Of a stretch of DNA of 64,000 bases, positions 34,748 through 42,982 are shown in pieces. Below the pieces are notes generated by a model, which saw only the letters and a program-made list of their open reading frames with translations, was not told the DNA's origin and did not search any database. Made by a program: the position numbers and the translations under genes. This DNA comes from Opitutaceae bacterium (GTDB taxonomy: Bacteria; Verrucomicrobiota; Verrucomicrobiia; Opitutales; Opitutaceae), in contig JACKPU010000009.1 in the NCBI GenBank assembly GCA_024233285.1, forward strand, positions 61,312 to 125,311, in the 5' to 3' direction. Numbering within the stretch: the stretch's first letter is position 1; each line of letters starts with the position of its first letter.

Positions 34748-35163
34748 ACTGGACGCGTTCTGCCTCCGGCCGACACAGGTTCATCGGCCACCGCCGGCAT
34801 CGCCATCGTATAGGTTTCATATTCCTTCGCCACAGGCTGCTGGGCCGGTTCATGCAGCACGACCACGACCGCGAAACACGCAGCGGCCAAAGTGCCGACC
34901 ACGAAGTAGAGTTTCGGAAAGCTCAGGAGTTTGCCCGGCTTTTCCCGATACGGGTCCTTCGGCGGTTTCACCGCCGGCAGCGGCTCTTCGCCCAGCACGG
35001 CTTCGAGCTGCGCGGCGGCGGCGCGAATGTCCTCCACCGCGGCTTGCGCGGCGGGTGAATTTTGCAGGAGCGCCTCAACCTCGGCACGCTCGGCTTCATC
35101 GAGTTCACCGAGGGCGTAGGCGGTCAGGCGGGGATCTTCAGGGGAAATAGTTGGCTTATTCAT
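34729..35163 (-). CDS. N-terminal membrane-anchor part of the vWA gene (frameshifted)
   Basis: A 144-residue frame starting at MNKPTISPEDPRLTAYALGEL. It has an acidic head rich in Glu and Ala, one membrane helix (about 84-102, LYFVVGTLAAACFAVVVVL) and a short extracytoplasmic tail before it runs out of frame (GGRTRPVWRWPK). The DPRLTAYALGELD opening is typical of the cytoplasmic end of sigma-linked vWA proteins. It begins 7 bp after the sigma gene stop. It may still act alone as an anti-sigma-like protein. Confidence 0.7.
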   Translation of the reverse strand: MNKPTISPEDPRLTAYALGELDEAERAEVEALLQNSPAAQAAVEDIRAAAAQLEAVLGEEPLPAVKPPKDPYREKPGKLLSFPKLYFVVGTLAAACFAVVVVLHEPAQQPVAKEYETYTMAMPAVADEPVSAGGRTRPVWRWPK

Positions 35164-35170
35164 GATATGC

Positions 35171-35710
35171 TCAGGGTCGCAGGGCGGCAAAATCCGTGCG
35201 CAGGCGTGTCACGGCGGTGTGGAGGATGAACCCGACATTGCTCACGGAGAGCGAGGTGATGCGGCTGATTTCCTTGTAGCTGAAACCGTTCTGGAATTTC
35301 AGACGCACGACCTCCTGTTGGTTCGGGGGCAGGCGATCGATCAGGCGAAGAATCGCGGCGTTGGTCTCGGCCTGTTCGAGACTGCGACCCGGCCGTGGTT
35401 CGGCCGCGGTCACGCGTTCTTGTTCGCCTTCGGCAAAATGCTTCATGCGGCCCTCCTTGCGCATGACATCAAGCGCGCGGTGGCGGCAGACGGTGAACAA
35501 CCATTCGACCACGTGGCCCTCGACGGCCGCGGCCGGCTGCTGCATGAGTTTGATGAAGGAGTCCTGCACCACGTCGCGGGCGCGGTCGGCATCGCCCAGC
35601 AATTTTGTCGCATAGCGGGTGAGCGGAGCCTGGTGCTCCGCGAAGGTGCGTGCCATGAAGCTCTGGTTTTCATGCGTCTTTTCCCGTGGTTGAGGGTTCG
35701 GAGGTGCCAT
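35171..35710 (-). CDS. ECF RNA polymerase sigma factor
   Basis: A 179-residue sigma factor starting at MAPPNPQPREKTHEN. Region 2 (about 20-85) shows LLGDADRARDVVQDSFIKLMQQ and the -10 recognition segment VVEWLFTVCRHRALDVMRKE. Region 4 (about 122-172) shows LPPNQQEVVRLKFQNGFSYKEI and ISRITSLSVSNVGFILHTAVTRLR. It heads an operon with the vWA membrane protein. It is the second ECF system in the window. Confidence 0.92.
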   Translation of the reverse strand: MAPPNPQPREKTHENQSFMARTFAEHQAPLTRYATKLLGDADRARDVVQDSFIKLMQQPAAAVEGHVVEWLFTVCRHRALDVMRKEGRMKHFAEGEQERVTAAEPRPGRSLEQAETNAAILRLIDRLPPNQQEVVRLKFQNGFSYKEISRITSLSVSNVGFILHTAVTRLRTDFAALRP

Positions 35711-35883
35711 GGGTTTCTGAGGGGATGACGCGCGGACCGGAGGTTTCTTAGAAAAATCCTTCGTTTCACTGGCACTGGCAACCCAACGAGCCGTAGGAAA
35801 TGAAAAAAACCAACTCCCGGCTTGCCTCGGCCCAAGACGGCGGCTTCGCTCCGCGGCACACCAAGCGTTCAACCCCTCCCCCG

Positions 35884-35949
35884 ATGATGACCCGCCAATT
35901 TGTAGCACCACTGATTCTTACGCTGCATGCGGGCCGTCTGACCACCTGA
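35884..35949 (+). CDS. candidate leader peptide ORF of ABC exporter attenuator
   Basis: A 21-codon frame (MMTRQFVAPLILTLHAGRLTT) ending 10 nt before the first hairpin strand of the exporter leader. There is no purine-rich ribosome site upstream, and the peptide has no run of one amino acid. It is proposed only because of its position relative to the mutually exclusive hairpins at 35960-36040. It is short enough that it could be chance. Confidence 0.35.
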   Translation: MMTRQFVAPLILTLHAGRLTT

Positions 35950-35959
35950 GTCAGTCTTC

Positions 35960-36040
35960 GCCCGCCGCGCTGAGCGGGCTCCCGGAAATTCTTTCCCCAA
36001 GGACAACCCGCTCCAACCCGAGCGGGCTTTTTGTTTTTTC
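35960..36040 (+). promoter_or_regulatory. attenuator-like leader with alternative hairpins and terminator
   Basis: Four segments can pair in exclusive ways. GCCCGC (35960-35965) pairs with GCGGGC (35974-35979). AGCGGG (35973-35978) can pair with CCCGCT (36007-36012). CCCGCT can instead pair with AGCGGG (36021-36026), followed by CTTTTTTGTTTTTT. The last is a terminator 25-38 nt before the exporter start at 36065. No plus-strand gene lies upstream, so the terminator serves the leader itself. This is the 1:2, 2:3, 3:4 plan of ribosome-mediated attenuators. Confidence 0.7.
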
Positions 36041-36064
36041 CCTGCCACTTTCCTGACCTTCACC

Positions 36065-37909
36065 ATGTTTTCCCATCTTCACGGCATCTGGTCCCTCATG
36101 CAGGGACATCGCCTGCGCTACGGCGCGGCCCTCGCCTGTCTGCTCGGCGCCACCGTGCTCAATTACGGTGTGCCACTCGTGGGCAGCGTGATCATTGACT
36201 TCGCCATCTCCGCCAAGACTCCCGACGCCGACACCTCGGCGCCGATACGTTGGTTGCTCAACCTGTTCGGCGGCGCGGAACACTTGCGCGACAATCTCTG
36301 GCTCGCACCCGTCGCCATGGTGCTGCTCAGCGCGTTCGGCGGCGTGTTCAGCTATCTCAAGGGCTGGCAGGCTTCGGTTGCGAGCGACGGCATCGCCCGC
36401 CGGCTCAAGGACCAGCTTTACGATCACCTCAATCATCTGCCCGCGCGGCACCACGACCAATCCGACACGGGCGATCTCGTGCAACGCTGCACCAGCGACG
36501 TCGAGACCGCGCGCACCTTCCTCGCTTCGCAGGTGATGGACGTGGGCAACGCGCTCATCCTCGCCGGCACCGCCTTGCCACTCATGCTCATGCTCAACGT
36601 GCCGCTGACGCTGGTCTCGTTCTCCCTGCTCGGTCCGATCGTGATCTACGCCTACGTCTATTTCCGCAAGGTGCGCTACATCTTCAAGCAGGTGGACGAA
36701 GCCGAGGGCATGCTCACCGGTGTCGTGCAGGAAAACCTGACCGGCATCCGCGTCGTGCGCGCGTTCTCGCGCCACGATCACGAACGCCAGAAGTTCGCCA
36801 CGCCCAATGCCCTCTACCGCGACCGCGCGCTCAAGATGCTGCGGCTCATGTCGTGGTATTGGTCGATCAGCGACATCGTCGCGCTCAGTCAACTCGGCCT
36901 CACCCTGATCGTGGGCGCCCATTGGGTCGCGACCGGCGAAGTCACCGTCGGCGTGCTCTTCGCGTTTCTCGCCTATCTCGGCCTCATGCTCTGGCCCGTG
37001 CGCATGATGGGCCGCATCCTCACCGATCTGGGCAAGGCCACGGTCGCGCTCACGCGCATTCGCGAGATCCTGAGCGTCGAACGTGAACCTGAACCGCCGG
37101 CCAACGCCCAACTCATCGCCGCGCCACTTTCCGGACGCCTCGCCGTGCGCGATCTCCACTTCAGTCATGCCGCCAGCGACCTGCCGACGGACGGCCGCGG
37201 CGCCCTCAACGGCGTGTCCTTCGACGTCCATCCCGGCGAAACCCTCGCGATTCTCGGTCCCTCGGGATCGGGCAAGAGCACGCTCATGCATCTGCTGCTC
37301 CGGCTCTATGACTACCAGCACGGCTCCATCCAGTTCGACGGCCGCGAGCTCTCCGCGCTGCCGCGCAAATGGGTGCGCGAACAGATCGGCGTCGTGATGC
37401 AGGAACCGTTTCTCTTTTCCAAGAGCCTGCGTGACAACCTGCGCCTCGGGCACGGCAGCGCGCCCGACCCGGAAATCGAAAGCGCCGCCCGCGCCGCGTG
37501 CATTCACGATACCATCCTGTCGTTCGAACACGGCTACGACACCGTGATCGGCGAACGCGGCATCACGCTTTCCGGCGGTCAGCGCCAGCGCGTCGCCATC
37601 GCCCGCGCCGTGCTCAAGCGCGCGCCCGTGCTCATCCTCGACGACGCCCTCAGCGCCGTCGATGCCGAGACCGAGACCATGATTCTCGACGCCCTCAAAT
37701 CGCGCCGCGGCCGCTCCACCACCCTCGTGATCGCCCACCGCCTCGCCACTCTCGTGCACGCCGATCGCATCATCGTGCTCGAACACGGCCGCATCATTCA
37801 GACCGGCACCCACGCCGAGCTTTCCGCGCAGGACGGCCTCTACCGCCGCCTGTGGCAGATTCAGACCAGCGTGGAGACCGACTTCCAAAACGAACTTCAA
37901 ACCAAGTAA
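36065..37909 (+). CDS. ABC exporter half-transporter, degenerate ATPase site
   Basis: A 614-residue fused permease/ATPase. Six membrane helices occupy about 18-320; the NBD is about 355-600. Walker A is GPSGSGKST, the signature LSGGQRQRVAIARAV, Walker B VLILDDALSAVDAE and the switch His VIAHRL. The residue after the Walker B Asp is Asp and not Glu, as in the degenerate site of heterodimeric exporters such as TM287/288. The partner follows 5 bp after the stop. A multidrug or lipid export role is likely. Confidence 0.92.
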   Translation: MFSHLHGIWSLMQGHRLRYGAALACLLGATVLNYGVPLVGSVIIDFAISAKTPDADTSAPIRWLLNLFGGAEHLRDNLWLAPVAMVLLSAFGGVFSYLKGWQASVASDGIARRLKDQLYDHLNHLPARHHDQSDTGDLVQRCTSDVETARTFLASQVMDVGNALILAGTALPLMLMLNVPLTLVSFSLLGPIVIYAYVYFRKVRYIFKQVDEAEGMLTGVVQENLTGIRVVRAFSRHDHERQKFATPNALYRDRALKMLRLMSWYWSISDIVALSQLGLTLIVGAHWVATGEVTVGVLFAFLAYLGLMLWPVRMMGRILTDLGKATVALTRIREILSVEREPEPPANAQLIAAPLSGRLAVRDLHFSHAASDLPTDGRGALNGVSFDVHPGETLAILGPSGSGKSTLMHLLLRLYDYQHGSIQFDGRELSALPRKWVREQIGVVMQEPFLFSKSLRDNLRLGHGSAPDPEIESAARAACIHDTILSFEHGYDTVIGERGITLSGGQRQRVAIARAVLKRAPVLILDDALSAVDAETETMILDALKSRRGRSTTLVIAHRLATLVHADRIIVLEHGRIIQTGTHAELSAQDGLYRRLWQIQTSVETDFQNELQTK

Positions 37910-37914
37910 CCGCC

Positions 37915-39780
37915 ATGTCCGCCGCATTTCATCAGGAAGACGATTTCAAGGCCAAGCTCGACGCGGGCTTGTGGTGGAAGGTTTTCCGCCGTGCCTTCCA
38001 TCTGAGGCGCTTCCTTATCCCGCTTTTCATTTCCGCCTTGGTGCTCGCGGTCTGCGACGCCAGTTTCGCCCTCATCACCCGCTGGGTGATCGACGGCGTC
38101 GTGCGTGACGGCACCAACGCCAATTTCGCCCTTTACGCCGGCGTCTATCTCGCCGTCACGCTTCTGCTGTGCGCCTGTGTCTGGCTCTTCATCTGGCTCG
38201 CCGGCAACATCTCCAACCGGCTCGCCCACGATATCCGCCGCGATGGTTTCGATCGCCTGCAGGAACTTGAGTTCGCGTTTTTCGATACCCGCCCCGTCGG
38301 ATGGCTCATCACCCGACTGACCAGCGATTGCGACCGGCTCGCCCGCACCATCGGCTGGGGTTTCCTCGACATTGTCTGGGGCCTGAGCCTCGTCTTGATG
38401 ATCGCGCTCAGCCTGCTCGTGCTGAATTGGAAGCTCGGTCTCATCATCCTCGCGATCGTGCCGCCGCTGGCGATCGTATCGCGCTACTTCCAGAAGAAGC
38501 TGCTTTTCAGCGCGCGCGACATTCGCAAATACAACTCGCAGATCACCGCCGCTTACAACGAATCGATCCAGGGCGTGCGCACGACCAAGACCCTCGTGCG
38601 CGAGGCGGAGAATCTCGGCGAATTCAAGTCGCTCTCCACCCACATGTTCAACGCCGCCGTGCTCAACGCGCGGCAAAACGCCGTCTATTATCCGCTCGTC
38701 ATCACGCTCGGCAGTCTCGCCTCGGGCATCGCGCTCTGGCGCGGCGGCTGGCTCACGCTCCACGACGAGATCAGCCTCGGCACGCTGGTCGCGTTCGTGA
38801 ACTTCGCCGGCATGTTTTTCAACCCCATCAACCAGCTCGCCCAGCGCCTGACGGAAATCCAATCCGCCCAGGCCGCCGGTGAACGCGTGATGGGGCTGCT
38901 CGAAACCACCCCCGCGATTCAAGACAGCCCCGCGGTGATGGCGCGCATGGAGGATCACAAATCCGATCTCCGGTCTCCGGATTCCGGTCTCGCCCCCGAC
39001 GGCCTGCCCGGGAAAGTCGAATCCATCACGTTTCGCAACGTCACCTTCCGCTACAGCACCGGCCCGGTCGTGTTGGAAAATTTCAATCTCGAGGTCAAAG
39101 CCGGCCAGACCATCGCCCTCGTCGGCCCTTCCGGCGGCGGCAAGAGCACCATCGTCTCGATGGTCTGCCGTTTCTACGAACCGGTCGAAGGCGAGATCCT
39201 GATCAACGGCACCGACTATCGTGAACGTTCGCTCGCGTGGCTGCAATCGCAGCTCGGCATCGTGCTCCAGACGCCGCACCTGTTCAAAGGCACCATTCGC
39301 GAAAACATTCGTTACGGCCGGCTCGAGGCCACCGACGCCGAGGTCGAGGCCGCGGCGAAAATGGTCAACGCCCACGAGTTCATCTCCGCGCTCGAAGGCG
39401 GTTACGAAGCGTCCGTCGGCGAGGGCGGCAACCGGCTCTCCACCGGCCAGCGCCAGCTCATCTCGTTCGCGCGCGCGCTGCTCGCGAACCCGCAGATCTT
39501 CGTGATGGACGAGGCCACCTCGTCAATCGACACCGAGACCGAACAGCTCATCCAGCGCGGCATGGAGACCATGCTCGCCGGCCGCATCAGCTTCGTCATC
39601 GCCCACCGGCTCAGCACCATTCGCCGCGCCGATCGGATCCTTGTGATCACCAAAGGCAGGATCGAGGAAAGCGGCACCCACGAAGAACTGCTGCGCCAGC
39701 GCGGCCACTACTACGAGCTCTACACGAACCAGTTTCGCCGCGAACGCGAAGAGGCCGTGCTCGCGGGCGGGGAGACTTAA
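37915..39780 (+). CDS. ABC exporter half-transporter, canonical ATPase site
   Basis: A 621-residue fused permease/ATPase starting at MSAAFHQEDDFKAKL. The membrane part is about residues 30-330 (six helices) and the NBD about 375-605. Walker A is GPSGGGKST, the signature LSTGQRQLISFARALL and Walker B IFVMDEATSSIDTE, with catalytic Glu present. With the preceding gene it forms a heterodimeric exporter with one canonical and one degenerate ATP site. A peptide-binding lipoprotein gene follows. Confidence 0.92.
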   Translation: MSAAFHQEDDFKAKLDAGLWWKVFRRAFHLRRFLIPLFISALVLAVCDASFALITRWVIDGVVRDGTNANFALYAGVYLAVTLLLCACVWLFIWLAGNISNRLAHDIRRDGFDRLQELEFAFFDTRPVGWLITRLTSDCDRLARTIGWGFLDIVWGLSLVLMIALSLLVLNWKLGLIILAIVPPLAIVSRYFQKKLLFSARDIRKYNSQITAAYNESIQGVRTTKTLVREAENLGEFKSLSTHMFNAAVLNARQNAVYYPLVITLGSLASGIALWRGGWLTLHDEISLGTLVAFVNFAGMFFNPINQLAQRLTEIQSAQAAGERVMGLLETTPAIQDSPAVMARMEDHKSDLRSPDSGLAPDGLPGKVESITFRNVTFRYSTGPVVLENFNLEVKAGQTIALVGPSGGGKSTIVSMVCRFYEPVEGEILINGTDYRERSLAWLQSQLGIVLQTPHLFKGTIRENIRYGRLEATDAEVEAAAKMVNAHEFISALEGGYEASVGEGGNRLSTGQRQLISFARALLANPQIFVMDEATSSIDTETEQLIQRGMETMLAGRISFVIAHRLSTIRRADRILVITKGRIEESGTHEELLRQRGHYYELYTNQFRREREEAVLAGGET

Positions 39781-39825
39781 GCAAGCCTCGCTTGGCAAGC
39801 GAACCGGCGCGTGCATAGTGCGGGT

Positions 39826-41442
39826 ATGCGCCGGTTCCCGCTCCTTTTCCTCGGCCTGATGGCCGCCTTTTTCACCGCATGCTCCCCGCGCGAAACCCCG
39901 GTCGAGGCCGGCATTCGCACGCACACCCTGCTCGTGGGTAATGCCGCGGAACCCGGCGATCTCGATCCGCACCTCGCTTCGATTCTCACCGACCAGATCA
40001 TCATCAACACACTTTTCGAGGGACTCACCGCGCTTGATGAGGAAACCGCGACCCCCGTGCCGGCCGCCGCCGAATCGTGGAGGGTTTCACGTGACGGCTT
40101 GAGCTGGACCTTTCAACTGCGCGCCAACCTCAAATGGTCCAACGGCGAGCCGCTCGTCGCGGCGGACTTCATCACCGCCTGGCGCCGCGCACTCAATCCC
40201 GCCTTCGCCGCCGACAACGCCTGGTATCTTTTCCCGCTGAAAAATGCCGAGGCCTACAACGCCGGCTCGATCACCGATCCCACCGCCATCGGCATGGCCG
40301 CTCCGGATGATCACACACTCGTGCTCACGCTCGAACGCCCGACCCCCTACCTGCCGGCGCTGGTGTCCCTGCCGGCATGGTTTCCGCTCAACCCGCGCAA
40401 TCTCGAAAAGTTCGATGCCCTTGAGCAACGCGGCCAGCCGTGGACGCGCCCCGGCAATCTTGTCAGCAACGGCGCCTATCAGCTCGCCGCCTGGGAACCC
40501 AACGCCCGCATCGTGCTCGACCAGAACCCGCATCACCGCGACGCCGCGACCGCACAATTGGAGCACATTGTTTTCCTGCCCATCGAGAAGCCCGATGACG
40601 AGGAACGCAATTTTCGCGCCGGGCAGCTGCACGTCACCTTCAACCTGCCGGTCACCAAGATCGCCACGTGGCGCGAACGCGCCCCGGAGCAGCTCCGCAT
40701 CGATTCGCTGCTCCAGAGCAACTTCCTCCGCTTCAACACCACGCGCGCCCCCTTCGTCGATCCGCGCGTGCGTCGCGCGCTTTCCTTGGTGATCGATCGC
40801 GACCTGCTCGCCCGCACCGTGTTGCAAGGCAGCCGGCTGCCCGCCGCCTCGCTGACCCCGCCGCACACCGGGGGCTATGCAGCGCCCGCCGTCGTCACGG
40901 TGGATGCAGACGCCGCGCGGGCCCTGCTTGCCGAGGCCGGCTTCGCCGCTGGCCAAGGTCTGCCGGTCATCGAGCTCCTCGTGCGCAACGACGAGATCAT
41001 GCCCCGGCTCGCCGAGGCCATTCAGGCGATCTGGAAACGCGAACTTGGCGTGCAAACCACCATCCGTCAGGCCGAACAGAAAATCTGGATCCAACAACAG
41101 CAGACGCTCGACTACCAAGCCTGCCTGTCGGCGTGGACGGCTGACTACCCTGATCCGCTGTCGTTCTTGGAATTATTCCTGGGCCAAAGTGACTACAATT
41201 GGACCGGTTGGGACAACGACGTCTATAATCGCCTCTTGGACAAAGCTGCCGCCGCCAGCCCCAGCGCGCCTCGCATCCGCTACGCCGTGCTGCGCGACGC
41301 CGAGGAACTGCTGCTCAACGATGCGCCCATCGCGCCGCTCTATTTCGGCGCGCAAACCTATCTGCTGCATCCGGCCGTGAAAGGCTGGACCCCGGCTCCG
41401 CTCGGCTTTCGCCGGTTTCAACGGGTGTCGTTGGAACCATGA
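39826..41442 (+). CDS. oligopeptide-binding lipoprotein (OppA type)
   Basis: A 538-residue cluster-5 solute-binding protein. A lipoprotein signal (FLGLMAAFFTAC) places the lipidated Cys at about 19. Family motifs are GDLDPHLASILTDQIIINTLFEGL near the N-terminus, WTFQLRANLKWSNGEPLVAADFITAWRR in the middle and ACLSAWTADYPDPLSFLELF near the C-terminus. It would bind oligopeptides outside the cytoplasmic membrane. No Opp permease genes are nearby; its pairing with the ABC exporter is by position only. Confidence 0.9.
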   Translation: MRRFPLLFLGLMAAFFTACSPRETPVEAGIRTHTLLVGNAAEPGDLDPHLASILTDQIIINTLFEGLTALDEETATPVPAAAESWRVSRDGLSWTFQLRANLKWSNGEPLVAADFITAWRRALNPAFAADNAWYLFPLKNAEAYNAGSITDPTAIGMAAPDDHTLVLTLERPTPYLPALVSLPAWFPLNPRNLEKFDALEQRGQPWTRPGNLVSNGAYQLAAWEPNARIVLDQNPHHRDAATAQLEHIVFLPIEKPDDEERNFRAGQLHVTFNLPVTKIATWRERAPEQLRIDSLLQSNFLRFNTTRAPFVDPRVRRALSLVIDRDLLARTVLQGSRLPAASLTPPHTGGYAAPAVVTVDADAARALLAEAGFAAGQGLPVIELLVRNDEIMPRLAEAIQAIWKRELGVQTTIRQAEQKIWIQQQQTLDYQACLSAWTADYPDPLSFLELFLGQSDYNWTGWDNDVYNRLLDKAAAASPSAPRIRYAVLRDAEELLLNDAPIAPLYFGAQTYLLHPAVKGWTPAPLGFRRFQRVSLEP

Positions 41443-41485
41443 CGCCGCACTTGTGCCGGTGCACTCACCTGTTCAGCTTAGGACC

Positions 41486-41956
41486 ATGCGGATTGCCCTG
41501 ATCTTCGCTTTATTGACCACGCTCGCCCCGGCCGCCGACGTCGCCTTCACGCGCATCTGGCCCTCATGGCGCGACACCGCTTCCTTCGTGCGCATTTCCG
41601 AATATTTCGGCGGCAAAGAGAACAGCGGTCGGCAAACCATGCTGCGCACGCAGCCGGCAAACCGCGACGGCTACTACTTTCTCACCCGCGTGAAAAACGA
41701 CGGGTCCGCGAAGGCCGACGTGCGGTTCGTGCTGGAGATTATCACCCCGGCCTCGCCGGTGCCCAAGACCTTCACGTTTCCCGCGACGCTTCCGGCCCAC
41801 AGCCACGTGTTCAATCTCGGTTTGACCGGCGGCGATTGGGCCGGTGAAGACGTTCATCCGGTGGCCTGGCGGTTGCGATTGCTGACCGCCGATGACCGCG
41901 AACTCGCCGCCGAGCAGAGCTTTCTCTGGCGGATGCCGGACGGCGCCGGGGAGTAA
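41486..41956 (+). CDS. secreted protein of unknown function
   Basis: A 156-residue protein with a signal peptide (MRIALIFALLTTLAPAA) and a single beta-sandwich-like domain (YYFLTRVKNDGSAKADVRFVLEI, FNLGLTGGDWAGE, WRLRLLTADDRELAAEQSFLW). I do not recognise a family. It lies between the peptide-binding lipoprotein and the DNA glycosylase, 11 bp before the latter. Confidence 0.6.
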   Translation: MRIALIFALLTTLAPAADVAFTRIWPSWRDTASFVRISEYFGGKENSGRQTMLRTQPANRDGYYFLTRVKNDGSAKADVRFVLEIITPASPVPKTFTFPATLPAHSHVFNLGLTGGDWAGEDVHPVAWRLRLLTADDRELAAEQSFLWRMPDGAGE

Positions 41957-41967
41957 ATTTTTTCCGC

Positions 41968-42870
41968 GTGAAACCGGCTGCCGCTTTCGCTTGGTCTGCG
42001 TGGCAACCACTCGGTTTGGCACTGACGCCCCGCGTGCTCGCTGAGATTCTCGACGGTGGTCAGAGCTTTCGCTGGCGTTGCGACGAACAGCACATTTGGA
42101 CCGGCATCTGGTCGGATCACGTCGCGCAACTGCGTCTCACCGCTGACGGACTGCTGGAAGGCCGCGCACCCGGAACCGGCACAACTCATTTGATGGCATT
42201 GCGCAATTACCTGCGGCTCGACACGGATTTCGCCGCGCTGACCGATGCACTCCCGTGGCGCAGCGATCCGCATCTCGCCGCCTGCATCACGGCATTTCCT
42301 GGTTTGCGCCTGCCCAAGCAACCTTTCGGCGAAACCCTCCTCTGCTTTCTTTGCAGCGCGACCAAACAGATCGTGCAGATCAAACAGATGGTCGCACTGC
42401 TCGCCCAGAATCACGGCACTGCAATCGGTAGGGCGGGATCGTCCGATCCCGCCTTTCACCGCCTGCCCACCTGGCAGGAGCTCGCGGTCGTCCCGGAGGA
42501 GACCCTGCGCCGGTGCCTGCTCGGCTTCCGTGCCCGCTATATCAAACAAACCGCGCTCTTTCTCGCCGAGCGTCCCGGCTGGTTGGAGGAGACGGAATCG
42601 TTACCCTACCTTGAGGCGAAAGCCCGCTTGATGGAATTGCCGGGCGTCGGCGAAAAAGTCGCCGACTGCGTGCTGCTCTTCGGCGCCGGCCAACTCGAGG
42701 CCTTTCCGGTTGATACGTGGATCCTCAAAGCGCTGGCGCATCGTTACAATCTCGCCGGCTGGACTCCCGCCCAACTCACCCGTTTCGGTCGCGTTCATTT
42801 CGGCACCGCCGCCGGTTTTGCCCAGCAATTCTTGTTCGCCTACGAACGCGCCAAACAAACACAAAAGTAA
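41968..42870 (+). CDS. OGG1-like 8-oxoguanine / DNA glycosylase
   Basis: A 300-residue HhH-GPD base-excision glycosylase, GTG start. The N-terminal OGG-type beta domain has ILDGGQSFRWRC (residues about 27-38). The HhH motif is LPGVGEKVADCVLLF (about 224-238), whose Lys corresponds to the catalytic Lys249 of human OGG1, and the catalytic Asp is in FPVDTWI. It removes oxidised purines. A 10-bp-arm palindrome (42432-42453) is embedded in the frame and adds about eight residues (GRAGSSDP). The stop codon lies inside another palindrome. Confidence 0.88.
   Translation: MKPAAAFAWSAWQPLGLALTPRVLAEILDGGQSFRWRCDEQHIWTGIWSDHVAQLRLTADGLLEGRAPGTGTTHLMALRNYLRLDTDFAALTDALPWRSDPHLAACITAFPGLRLPKQPFGETLLCFLCSATKQIVQIKQMVALLAQNHGTAIGRAGSSDPAFHRLPTWQELAVVPEETLRRCLLGFRARYIKQTALFLAERPGWLEETESLPYLEAKARLMELPGVGEKVADCVLLFGAGQLEAFPVDTWILKALAHRYNLAGWTPAQLTRFGRVHFGTAAGFAQQFLFAYERAKQTQK
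42432..42453. repeat. palindromic repeat inside the glycosylase coding region
   Basis: GGCGGGATCG (42432-42441), spacer TC, CGATCCCGCC (42444-42453). The insertion keeps the frame and encodes part of AIGRAGSSDPAF, between a predicted helix and HRLPTWQEL, where homologues would be expected to be shorter. Confidence 0.75.
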
Positions 42871-42887
42871 CCTATTAGGTTACTTTT
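42863..42887. repeat. 25-bp palindrome, copy 1
   Basis: AAAAGTAACCTA, central T, TAGGTTACTTTT: perfect 12-bp arms. It overlaps the glycosylase stop codon. Copy 2 lies 75 bp downstream. Confidence 0.85.
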
Positions 42888-42938
42888 CAATGAGTGCCTC
42901 TTTATTCTTCATTGGTAAAATCGTGCCAAGCTTAACTC
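42888..42938. other. gene-free spacer between paired palindromes
   Basis: 51 bp, AT-richer than its surroundings, no recognisable gene or promoter. It is flanked by two copies of the same palindrome. Confidence 0.5.
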
Positions 42939-42961
42939 AAAGTAACCTATTAGGTTACTTT
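42939..42961. repeat. 23-bp palindrome, copy 2
   Basis: AAAGTAACCTA, central T, TAGGTTACTTT: perfect 11-bp arms, identical in core to copy 1. Confidence 0.85.
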
Positions 42962-42982
42962 ACTCATCTAAATGATCGCAGC

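Noticed and set aside
34729..34800. Programmed -1 frameshift in the vWA gene
   Set aside because: No slippery X XXY YYZ heptamer or downstream pseudoknot is evident at the junction; indel or sequencing error is simpler.
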